A stretch of 6,232 nucleotides of DNA from contig CAMELY010000083.1 in NCBI GenBank assembly GCA_945926565.1, positions 1 to 6,232 of the forward strand, written 5' to 3'. Shown piece by piece: positions 1 to 5,465 of this stretch (its first letter is position 1; the number at the start of each line of letters is the position of its first letter). The stretch is from an uncultured Clostridia bacterium. Its GTDB lineage: Bacteria > Bacillota > Clostridia > Oscillospirales > Oscillospiraceae. The position numbers and the translations under genes were made by a program. The notes under the pieces are model-generated. The model was not told where the DNA came from. It worked only from the letters and a program-made list of their open reading frames with translations, and ran no database searches.

Positions 1-785
1 CCCTGTTGGGGCCGGAGGCGGCGCTGCTCACCCTGGCGGCGGTGCTGGTGATCCAGTGCCTCTTTTTCGCTGACGGTGGCCTGTTGGCTTTGGGCTGCAA
101 TATCTTTAATATGGGCGTCTGCGCCGCCACGGTCGCCTATCCCCTGATCTTCCGGCCGATTGTGAAAAAGGGGCTGACCAAAGGGCGAATTACCCTGGCC
201 TCGGTGCTGAGCGTGGTGCTGGGCTTGCAGCTGGGGGCCTTCTGCGTGGTGCTGGAGACGGCGCTCTCCGGAGTCTCCGCCCTGCCCTTTTCCAGCTTTG
301 TGCTGCTGATGCAGCCCATCCATCTGGCCATCGGTTTGGTGGAGGGCCTGGTGACGGCGGCGGTGCTCTGCTATGTCCACAGCGTCCGGCCGGAGCTGCT
401 GGAGTGCAATGTACGTCAGGAGAAGCTGAGGACGGATCTTCCGCTGAAAAAGGTGCTGGTCACCCTGCTGGCGGCCACCGTGCTGGTGGGCGGGGGATTG
501 TCCCTGTTTGCCTCCTCCAATCCGGACGGCCTGGAGTGGTCGATTGCGGGAGTCACCGGCGCGGAGGAGCTGGAAGCGGAGGGCGGCATCTACGACGCCT
601 CCGCCGCCGTGGTGGATACCACCGCCCTGCTGCCGGACTACGCCTTCTCCGGCGACGAGGAGAATCCGGTGGGCACCACTGTCTCCGGTCTGGTGGGCAG
701 CGCCATTGTGCTGGCTGTGGCGGTTGGCGCCGGAGGGCTGATCTCCAGGGCCCGGAAGCACAAAAAGGCGGAAGCAGTACGATAA
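1..785 (+). CDS. cbiM: CbiM-type substrate-binding membrane subunit (S component) of a cobalt/nickel ECF transporter, with fused CbiN-like tail; 5' truncated
   Basis: S component that binds and translocates Co2+ (or Ni2+) in an ECF transporter of the inner membrane. The frame is open to the window edge, with the first full codon at position 3. The TTG at 6 is not the true start, because the usual N-terminal Met-His metal-binding segment and first helices (roughly 70-80 residues) lie outside. Numbering from the TTG, residues 20-36 carry the CbiM hallmark FFADGGLLALGCNIFNMG. Hydrophobic helices lie near 4-20, 38-50, 61-90, 101-124 and 148-168. After the fifth helix, SNPDGLEW (171-178) is the CbiN/NikN-type motif, followed by an acidic extracytoplasmic loop, GTTVSGLVG and a last helix (228-247) with a basic tail. 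The CbiN-like part is therefore fused, and no separate cbiN is seen. The cbiQ and cbiO genes follow directly. Cobalt versus nickel cannot be decided without the N-terminus or an upstream riboswitch, so nikM is the alternative name. Confidence 0.9.
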   Translation, partial: LLGPEAALLTLAAVLVIQCLFFADGGLLALGCNIFNMGVCAATVAYPLIFRPIVKKGLTKGRITLASVLSVVLGLQLGAFCVVLETALSGVSALPFSSFVLLMQPIHLAIGLVEGLVTAAVLCYVHSVRPELLECNVRQEKLRTDLPLKKVLVTLLAATVLVGGGLSLFASSNPDGLEWSIAGVTGAEELEAEGGIYDASAAVVDTTALLPDYAFSGDEENPVGTTVSGLVGSAIVLAVAVGAGGLISRARKHKKAEAVR

Positions 786-799
786 GACGGGAATTTTTA

Positions 800-820
800 G
801 GGGCGGCAGCGTGCCGCCCC
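800..820 (+). other. Strong GC hairpin between cbiM and cbiQ
   Basis: A perfect 9-bp inverted repeat, GGGGCGGCA and TGCCGCCCC, with a 3-nt loop lies 14 bases after the cbiM stop and 29 bases before the cbiQ start. On the + strand it is followed by ATTTGAC, too poor in U for a strong intrinsic terminator. The TTTTT lies on its 5' side. It more likely acts as an intra-operon mRNA stability or processing element, or a partial attenuator that lowers cbiQO relative to cbiM. The structure is seen; its role is inferred. Confidence 0.6.
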
Positions 821-849
821 ATTTGACATGAAGAAGGGGGGAAGAAGAG

Positions 850-1647
850 ATGGCCCAGATGAGCCGGGCATTGACCCGGATGGACGAGCTGGAGCGGCTG
901 GCCCAGGGAAATTCCCCCCTCCACCGGCTGCATCCCGGCGTCAAGCTGGGGGCCACCCTGGCCTATCTGGCGGCGGTGCTGTCGGTACCCCTGCTCCAGC
1001 CGGGGCGGCTGGTGGGCTTTGTCCTCTGGCCGGCGCTGCTGATGCCCCTGTCCGACACCCCCTGGGGGCCGGTGTGGGACCGGCTCAAGGTGGCGCTGCC
1101 CTTTGGCGGGGTGATGGCACTGAGCAATCTGCTCTTTCTGCGCGCTCCGGTGGCCCGGCTGGGGAGCCTGATTGTGACCGACGGTCTGCTCTCCTGCCTC
1201 TCTATTCTGCTGAAGACCGGCCTCTCAGTCACGGCGGTGCTGCTGCTCATTGGGACTACCGGGTTTCCCACCCTGTGCAGCCAGCTCTCCGCCGCCCATG
1301 TGCCGGATCTGCTGTGCATGCAGATGGCCATGACCTACCGGTATCTCTCGGTGCTGCTGGAGGAGGCAGGGCAGATGGCCCTGGCCTACCGGCTGCGCTC
1401 CAACGGGGAGCGAAGCATTCGGATGAGGGACATGGGGAGCTTCCTGGGCCAGCTGCTGCTGCGCAGCTTTGACCGGGCGGAGCGGGTGTACACCGCCATG
1501 ACCTGCCGGGGCTTTTCCGGCCGGTACAGGGAGCACAAGCGGCCTATGGGGCTCAAGGACTGGCTGCTGCTGGCGGCGGCCTGCGGGGCGGTCTGGCTGC
1601 TCCGGCGATACGATCTCACCGCCCTGGGCGGCCTGCTCATGGGCTGA
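850..1647 (+). CDS. cbiQ: CbiQ, transmembrane T component of the cobalt/nickel ECF transporter
   Basis: T component that couples ATP hydrolysis by CbiO to movement of the CbiM substrate-binding subunit in the membrane. The 265-residue length is normal for the family. After a short amphipathic start, the motif SPLHRLHPGVKLG (22-34) is the standard CbiQ N-terminal signature. Four to six hydrophobic helices follow (about 35-70, 80-100, 118-140, 235-260). The cytoplasmic coupling helices carry the two Ala-Arg-Gly-type signatures that dock onto the ATPases: AYRLRSNG (179-186) and AMTCRGFSG (216-224). The ATG at 850 follows a purine-rich stretch with AGGGGG at 835-840. An in-frame ATG at 859 is an alternative start. 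The gene sits 64 bases after cbiM and 12 bases before cbiO, so all three are expected on one mRNA. The family call is firm; cobalt versus nickel is not determined. Confidence 0.93.
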   Translation: MAQMSRALTRMDELERLAQGNSPLHRLHPGVKLGATLAYLAAVLSVPLLQPGRLVGFVLWPALLMPLSDTPWGPVWDRLKVALPFGGVMALSNLLFLRAPVARLGSLIVTDGLLSCLSILLKTGLSVTAVLLLIGTTGFPTLCSQLSAAHVPDLLCMQMAMTYRYLSVLLEEAGQMALAYRLRSNGERSIRMRDMGSFLGQLLLRSFDRAERVYTAMTCRGFSGRYREHKRPMGLKDWLLLAAACGAVWLLRRYDLTALGGLLMG

Positions 1648-1659
1648 AGGAGGAGCGCT

Positions 1660-2385
1660 ATGCTGAACATCTCGCATCTCACCGTCTCCTATCCGGGCAG
1701 ACCCCCTGCCCTGGATGACGTGAGCTTTTCCGTCTCTCCCGGGGAGCGGGTGGCCCTGCTGGGGGCCAACGGGGCGGGGAAATCCACCCTGCTGCTCACC
1801 CTGGCGGGGGCAATCCTGCCGGAGGGGGGCGCTGTGACCCTGGAGGGCGTTACCCTGACAAAAGAGACCCGCACCCAATTCCACCAGAAGGCGGGGATGG
1901 TTTTTCAGAACCCGGAGGATCAGCTCTTTCTCCCCACAGTAGGGGAGGATGTGGCCTTTGGCCTGCGCAATCTGGGCCTGCCGGAGGCGGCGGTGACACA
2001 GCGCCGGGACGCCGTCCTGGAGCGGCTGGGCATCGGGGGACTGAAGGACCGGCTCACCCACCACCTCTCCGGCGGGGAGAAGCGGATGGCTGCCCTGGCC
2101 GGGGTGCTGGCCATGGAGCCAACCCTGCTGCTGCTGGACGAGCCCTTCACCTTTCTGGATCCCCGGGGCCGGCGGCGGCTCTCCCAATGTCTGGAGGCTC
2201 TGCCTCAGGCGCTGATCCTGGCCACCCACGACCTGGACATGGCCCTGGCCCTCTGTGACCGGGCGGTGGTGCTGGACGGGGGCCGGGTGGCGGCGGACGG
2301 CCCGGCAAAGGACCTGCTCCGGGACGGGGCGCGGCTGGAGCAGTGGGGGCTGGAGCTGCCCCTGTCGGTGCGGCTGGGAGGATGA
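1660..2385 (+). CDS. cbiO: CbiO, ABC-type ATPase of the cobalt/nickel ECF transporter
   Basis: Cytoplasmic ATPase that powers the CbiMNQ membrane complex. All nucleotide-binding motifs are present in order: Walker A GANGAGKST (35-43), Q-loop Gln83 in FQNPEDQLF, ABC signature LSGGEKRMA (136-144), Walker B LLLLDEP with Asp160 and catalytic Glu161, D-loop FLD (165-167) and switch His190 in ATHD. The FQNPEDQLF form of the Q-loop is typical of ECF ATPases. At 241 residues it lacks much of the C-terminal extension of the larger EcfA proteins, which is usual for CbiO. The ATG is set by AGGAGG at 1648-1653, starting right after the cbiQ stop with a 6-base spacer. A single ATPase gene suggests a CbiO homodimer. 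It is the last gene of the operon and ends 22 bases before a hairpin terminator. Confidence 0.95.
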   Translation: MLNISHLTVSYPGRPPALDDVSFSVSPGERVALLGANGAGKSTLLLTLAGAILPEGGAVTLEGVTLTKETRTQFHQKAGMVFQNPEDQLFLPTVGEDVAFGLRNLGLPEAAVTQRRDAVLERLGIGGLKDRLTHHLSGGEKRMAALAGVLAMEPTLLLLDEPFTFLDPRGRRRLSQCLEALPQALILATHDLDMALALCDRAVVLDGGRVAADGPAKDLLRDGARLEQWGLELPLSVRLGG

Positions 2386-2407
2386 AAGTTGGCCTGCGCA
2401 TTCGGAA

Positions 2408-2445
2408 CAGAAAAAGAGGACGGGCAGACGCCCGTCCTCTTTCTG
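2408..2445. terminator. Bidirectional intrinsic terminator between cbiO and the convergent Bfd-type gene
   Basis: A 13-bp perfect stem (2413-2425 with 2430-2442, core AGAGGACGGGC) closes a 4-nt loop, and CAG/CTG extends it across a two-A bulge. On the + strand the 3' arm ends in TTT. On the - strand the hairpin is followed by a run of T, so it should work better for the minus-strand genes. It lies exactly between the convergent stop codons at 2385 and 2455, as expected for a shared terminator. Confidence 0.88.
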
Positions 2446-2454
2446 TAGATTTAC

Positions 2455-2628
2455 TTACTTGAACTGCTCGATCAGCTCAGCCACCCGATCCGCGCAGCCG
2501 CCGCAATGGGTGCTGGCGCCGGTGGCCTCCTGGACAGCCTCCAGGGTGGTGTTGCCGGCCTCGACTGCGGCCTTGATGTCACCCACAGTGACGCCGCCGC
2601 AGAAGCATACAGTCTCGTTCAGATCCAT
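2455..2628 (-). CDS. Small Bfd-type [2Fe-2S] ferredoxin-like protein
   Basis: A 57-residue protein that is a complete bacterioferritin-associated-ferredoxin-like (Fer2_BFD) domain. The four cluster ligands are Cys8, Cys10, Cys42 and Cys45 (CxC then CxxC). The 32-residue step from the second to the third Cys equals that in E. coli Bfd as I recall it. The conserved frame VTVGDIKAAVEAG, then TGASTHCGGC, is present. The chosen ATG at 2628 has GGAGG eight bases upstream. A TTG 15 bases further up overlaps that ribosome binding site and cannot be the start. The gene follows reverse rubrerythrin by 23 bases on the same strand and probably shares its mRNA. Electron transfer to or from the neighbouring diiron enzyme is an inference; iron mobilisation, the classical Bfd role, has no bacterioferritin partner in view. 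Confidence 0.9.
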   Translation of the reverse strand: MDLNETVCFCGGVTVGDIKAAVEAGNTTLEAVQEATGASTHCGGCADRVAELIEQFK

Positions 2629-2636
2629 TTTAATTG

Positions 2637-2641
2637 CCTCC
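2637..2641 (-). promoter_or_regulatory. Ribosome binding site fixing the start of the Bfd-type gene
   Basis: GGAGG on the minus strand lies 8 bases before the ATG at 2628. It overlaps the in-frame TTG at 2643-2641, which rules out the longer 62-residue reading. Confidence 0.85.
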
Positions 2642-2651
2642 AACGATGGGA

Positions 2652-3200
2652 TTACTTGAAGTAACGCTCCAGCAGACCCTTGAACGCCTTGCCGTGACGG
2701 GCCTCGTCACGAGCCATCTCATGGACGGTGTCATGGATGGCGTCCAGGTTCAGGGCCTTGGCCTTCTTAGCCAGCTCGAACTTGCCGGCGGTGGCACCGT
2801 TCTCGGCCTCAACGCGGACGGTCAGGTTCTCCTTGGTAGAGGGGGAGACAACCTCGCCCAGCAGCTCGGCAAACTTGGCGGCGTGCTCAGCCTCTTCCCA
2901 AGCGGCCTTCTCCCAGTACAGGCCGATCTCGGGATAGCCCTCGCGGTGAGCGGCGCGGGCCATAGCCAGATACATACCGACCTCAGTGCACTCGCCGGCG
3001 AAGTTCTCCCGCAGGCCCTGCTTGATCTCCTCGGGGGCATCCTTGGCAACGCCGATGATGTGCTCAGCGGCCCAGCTCATCTCGCCGCTGGCCTGCTCGA
3101 CAAACTTGCTGCCGGGGCACTTGCACAGGGGGCAGACAAAGCCCTCGGGCATATCGCCTTCGTGAACATAGCCGCAGATGGGGCAGACATACTTCTTCAT
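2652..3200 (-). CDS. rbr: Reverse rubrerythrin (NADH-linked peroxide reductase family)
   Basis: Cytoplasmic non-haem iron protein of anaerobes that reduces hydrogen peroxide, and in characterised clostridial homologues also oxygen, with electrons from NADH via rubredoxin and its reductase. The domain order is reversed relative to classical rubrerythrin. An N-terminal rubredoxin-like [Fe(SCys)4] domain has Cys6, Cys9, Cys23 and Cys26. A ferritin-like diiron four-helix domain follows (about 60-182). Diiron ligands are visible in [11 protein letters not shown] (65-75), WEEAEH with Glu103 and His106, VEAENGA with Glu133, and RDEARH with Glu166 and His169. Length (182) and the C-terminus KGLLERYF are typical of the family. 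The ATG has GGAGG at 3210-3214, nine bases away. It is the first gene of a two-gene unit with the Bfd-type protein. A sigma-A promoter with an overlapping palindrome suggests peroxide- or metal-responsive repression. No truncation is seen. Confidence 0.95.
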   Translation of the reverse strand: MKKYVCPICGYVHEGDMPEGFVCPLCKCPGSKFVEQASGEMSWAAEHIIGVAKDAPEEIKQGLRENFAGECTEVGMYLAMARAAHREGYPEIGLYWEKAAWEEAEHAAKFAELLGEVVSPSTKENLTVRVEAENGATAGKFELAKKAKALNLDAIHDTVHEMARDEARHGKAFKGLLERYFK

Positions 3201-3252
3201 AAAAACATACCTCCAAATAGAAAATGGTGATTTAACGATTTAGGGATTAACT

Positions 3253-3265
3253 AGGAATAATTCCT
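3253..3265 (-). promoter_or_regulatory. Candidate operator (6-1-6 palindrome) at the rbr transcription start
   Basis: AGGAAT-t-ATTCCT on the minus strand is a perfect inverted repeat around one base. It begins about 7 bases downstream of the -10 box, so a bound protein would cover the start of transcription. The 6-1-6 geometry and AAT-n-ATT core resemble PerR/Fur-family boxes, and PerR represses reverse rubrerythrin in Clostridium acetobutylicum. The GG/CC ends depart from the usual PerR consensus, so the identity of the regulator is inferred. Confidence 0.5.
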
Positions 3266-3271
3266 GCTAAG

Positions 3272-3301
3272 ATTATAGCCTGTCCCTATTGAGTTAGTCA
3301 A
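3272..3301 (-). promoter_or_regulatory. Sigma-A promoter of the rbr unit
   Basis: On the minus strand, -35 TTGACT (3301-3296) and a perfect -10 TATAAT (3277-3272) are separated by 18 bases. The expected start is near 3265, giving a leader of about 65 bases to the rbr ATG. It points away from the ilv promoter; the two -35 boxes are about 165 bases apart. Confidence 0.88.
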
Positions 3302-3467
3302 CAGCAACCGTAAAAGTCGCGAAAAAACTTTGGAGCCGGGGCGGGTCTCTGGCGGCATGTGTGGAAGAGGAGAAGACAGTTGCTGTAAAACTCATTGTCA
3401 GAGTTGCCAATTCGTCTCGCTTTTATGCGGAATGGCCCAAAAGAATCATTTTTTTGCAAAGTGAAAC
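3302..3467. other. Non-coding spacer between the divergent rbr and ilv promoters
   Basis: No credible gene is seen here. Two details stand out. An 8-bp inverted repeat, ACAGCAAC (3301-3308) with GTTGCTGT (3379-3386), spans 70 bases and touches the rbr -35 box. A/T-rich sequence just upstream of the ilv -35 box (about 3441-3466) could act as an UP element. Both are suggestions only. Confidence 0.4.
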
Positions 3468-3496
3468 TTGACAAAAGGGAGGAGAACGGATATGAT
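3468..3496 (+). promoter_or_regulatory. Sigma-A promoter of the ilv T-box leader
   Basis: Consensus -35 TTGACA (3468-3473), a 17-base spacer and -10 TATGAT (3491-3496) predict a transcription start near 3503, about 20 bases before Stem I of the T-box. Such a near-consensus promoter fits a gene set controlled mainly by attenuation rather than initiation. Confidence 0.9.
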
Positions 3497-3502
3497 ATTG
3501 TT

Positions 3503-3773
3503 CAATTACCAAATGCGTTGATCGGGAGAGTAAGCCCGGACCCCCTGCCTCAGAGAGGATGCGCCTGCTGCAAGCATCTGCACGGTCCCTGCCGAATGTC
3601 ACCCGGGAGCAGTTGACCGAACCCCGAATGGGCAGTAGGCTCAGCCGGTTTTCTCCCGTTACAGAGAAGATGAGTGCATGGGCGTGCTCATAACCAATCA
3701 CAGCACATCCATGAATTTAGGTGGTACCACGGAGTGATCGCTTCGTCCTAAGTCGGGACGGGGCGCTTTTTTT
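3503..3773 (+). promoter_or_regulatory. T-box riboswitch leader controlling ilvBN (probable valine specifier GUC)
   Basis: tRNA-sensing leader that lets transcription continue when the cognate tRNA is uncharged. Stem I starts near 3521 with AGTA (3529-3532) on the 5' side of the specifier loop. The distal part has AGAGAGG and a GGATGC/GCATC arm (3556-3578). On the 3' side GAA (3594-3596) is followed by T, then GTC (3598-3600) and A. The helix below the loop is CGGG (3523-3526) with CCCG (3602-3605). The spacing makes GUC (Val) the likely specifier. The conserved AGTAGG (3634-3639) and CCGTTA segments precede Stem III (about 3671-3690). The T-box core GGTGGTACCACGG ends at 3732. The antiterminator pairs TTAGG (3717-3721) with CCTAA (3747-3751) and ACGGAG (3729-3734) with CTTCGT (3741-3746). 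Its bulge TGGTACC (3722-3728) holds the TGGT that pairs with the tRNA acceptor end. The whole leader precedes ilvB by about 50 bases. Confidence 0.96.
3739..3773 (+). terminator. T-box-regulated intrinsic terminator
   Basis: CGCTTCGTCCT (3739-3749) pairs with GGGACGGGGCG (3755-3765) over 11 pairs, three of them G-U, around the loop AAGTC. Seven T follow at 3767-3773. Its 5' arm is the 3' half of the antiterminator, so the two structures are mutually exclusive. Confidence 0.95.
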
Positions 3774-3823
3774 CGCCCTGCCGTCCAAAACAAAACAACA
3801 CAGACCAATGGAGGTGCAGTGAA

Positions 3824-5452
3824 ATGACTGGTGCGCAGGCACTGATTGAGAGCCTGAAACGGGCAGGCGTGGAGCATATCTTCGGCTACGCGGGGGCGAC
3901 CATCTGCCCCGCGGTAGACGCGCTGGCTTCTGCCCCGGAGATCGGCTATACCCTGGTGCGCACGGAGCAGAACGCCGGCCACATGGCCTCCGGCTATTAC
4001 CGGGTCACCGGCAAGGTGGGGGTGTGCATGGTCACCTCCGGCCCGGGAGCCACCAACCTGATTACCGGCATCGCCACTGCCTATATGGACTCTATCCCCA
4101 TGGTGGCCATCACCGGCCAGGTGCCCAGCCATCTGCTGGGCCGGGACATCTTCCAGGAGGTGGACATCACCGGCGCCTGTGCCCCCTTCTCCAAGCACAG
4201 CTATCTGGTGAAAAACTGCGATGATATTCCCCGCATTGTGGCGGAGGCCTTCCACATCGCCTCCACCGGCCGGCCCGGCCCGGTGCTCATCGACCTGCCC
4301 ATTGATGTGCAGAACCAGAAGCTGAAGGAGTACAGCTATCCGGAAAAGGTGAGCATCCGCAGCTACAAGCCCAGCGTCCGGGGCAACGACATGCAGATCA
4401 AGCGGGTCATCGGAGCCATCGCCCAGGCGGAGCGGCCGGTGATCTGCGCCGGCGGCGGCGTCTTTCTGGCAAACGCCCAGCAGGAACTGACGGAATTTGC
4501 CGAGCGCACCTCCATCCCGGTGGTCACCACCATGATGGGCCTGTCCCTGATGCCCTCCGCCCATCCCCTGAACATGGGCATGATCGGCGCCTTCGGCAGC
4601 AAGGCGGCCAACAAGGCCCTGGCCAAGTCGGATCTGCTGATTATGGTGGGCTGCCGGGTGGCAGACCGGGCCATCCTCGCTCCGGACGAGCTGGAGCGCC
4701 GGATGTCCATCGTACATATCGATGTAGACCCCGCCGAGATCGGCAAGAATATGACGGCGGAGATCCCCGTGGTGGGCGACGTCAAGGTGATTCTCCACCA
4801 GCTTCTGGAGCGGGCCCAGGCCGGCGGCCAGACCGAGTGGCTCACCCGACTCCAGGAGCTCCGCTATGAGGTGCGCCACCGCACCTTCCCCACCACCCCC
4901 GGCTACGTCTTCCCGGGGCACCTGATGCGGCAGCTCAGCCGCAAGCTCCAGTATAACGCCGTGGTGGTGGCCGACGTGGGCCAGAACCAGATCTGGGCCT
5001 GCCGCCACTTGCAGCTGGAGGGCGCGCGGTTTTTGACCTCCGGCGGTCTCGGCACCATGGGCTACGCCCTGCCCGCCGCCATCGGCGTCAAGGTGGCTCA
5101 GCCCAACCGGCAGACGGTGGTTATCTGCGGCGACGGCAGCTTCCAGATGGCGTTTAACGAGCTGGCAGCCGTCCGGGCGGCCAACCTGGACATCAAGATC
5201 ATCCTGCTGCAGAACAATGTCCTGGGCCTGGTGCGGCAGATTCAGGATACCCCGGCCTATCCCGCCGGCCCCTTTGGGGTGGCGCTGGACGGCTCTCCGG
5301 ACTTTACGACGATTGCCGACGCCTACGGCATTCCCAGCCGGGTGATTAGTGAGGACGAGCAGGTGGACGGCGCCCTGGATGAGCTGCTGAACGCTCCGGG
5401 CAGCTTCCTGCTCATCTGCAGGGTGGATCCCAAGGCCACCACCAACGACTAA
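3824..5452 (+). CDS. ilvB: Acetohydroxyacid synthase (acetolactate synthase) catalytic subunit, atypical
   Basis: ThDP-dependent enzyme joining two pyruvates to acetolactate (valine, leucine) or pyruvate and 2-ketobutyrate to acetohydroxybutyrate (isoleucine), the first common step of branched-chain amino acid synthesis. Seen: catalytic Glu48 in VRTEQNAGHM; family signature TSGPGATNLITGIATAYMDS followed by ITGQV; GRDIFQEVDITG; GRPGPVLIDLPIDVQ; GGLGTMGYALPAAIG; and the ThDP/Mg motif from GDGSF (436-440) to Asn464-Asn465. The ATG has GGAGGTG at 3810-3816. Oddities compared with IlvI/IlvB as I know them: the pocket motif GMV(K/R)QWQ reads GLVRQIQ, with Ile473 for Trp; GMHG of the FAD site reads GAFG (255-258); RFDDR reads RVADR (278-282); and the protein ends at VDPKATTND (542 aa), without the usual VYPM tail. 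ilvN follows after 13 bases, which supports the AHAS assignment over other ThDP enzymes. Substrate preference and FAD need are open. Confidence 0.9.
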   Translation: MTGAQALIESLKRAGVEHIFGYAGATICPAVDALASAPEIGYTLVRTEQNAGHMASGYYRVTGKVGVCMVTSGPGATNLITGIATAYMDSIPMVAITGQVPSHLLGRDIFQEVDITGACAPFSKHSYLVKNCDDIPRIVAEAFHIASTGRPGPVLIDLPIDVQNQKLKEYSYPEKVSIRSYKPSVRGNDMQIKRVIGAIAQAERPVICAGGGVFLANAQQELTEFAERTSIPVVTTMMGLSLMPSAHPLNMGMIGAFGSKAANKALAKSDLLIMVGCRVADRAILAPDELERRMSIVHIDVDPAEIGKNMTAEIPVVGDVKVILHQLLERAQAGGQTEWLTRLQELRYEVRHRTFPTTPGYVFPGHLMRQLSRKLQYNAVVVADVGQNQIWACRHLQLEGARFLTSGGLGTMGYALPAAIGVKVAQPNRQTVVICGDGSFQMAFNELAAVRAANLDIKIILLQNNVLGLVRQIQDTPAYPAGPFGVALDGSPDFTTIADAYGIPSRVISEDEQVDGALDELLNAPGSFLLICRVDPKATTND

Positions 5453-5465
5453 GGAGGGAGCGAGG

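Noticed and set aside
1225..2229. A 334-codon open frame on the minus strand opposite cbiQ/cbiO
   Set aside because: Gln/Pro/His-rich shadow of two firmly identified genes, without a ribosome binding site or domain.
2634..3230. A 198-codon open frame on the plus strand opposite reverse rubrerythrin
   Set aside because: Leu/Gly/Ala-rich antisense shadow. The minus-strand gene has complete cluster and diiron motifs, a promoter and a ribosome binding site.
3301..3386. Inverted repeat ACAGCAAC / GTTGCTGT spanning 70 bases as a looping operator
   Set aside because: Eight bases at this distance can occur by chance, and no regulator or conservation is visible. Recorded only in the spacer description.
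3395..3701. Possible small proteins overlapping the T-box leader (73 codons on plus, 92 on minus), including a leader-peptide idea
   Set aside because: The region is fully explained by promoter and T-box structure. Neither frame has a good ribosome binding site or a run of Val, Leu or Ile codons as a leader-peptide attenuator would.
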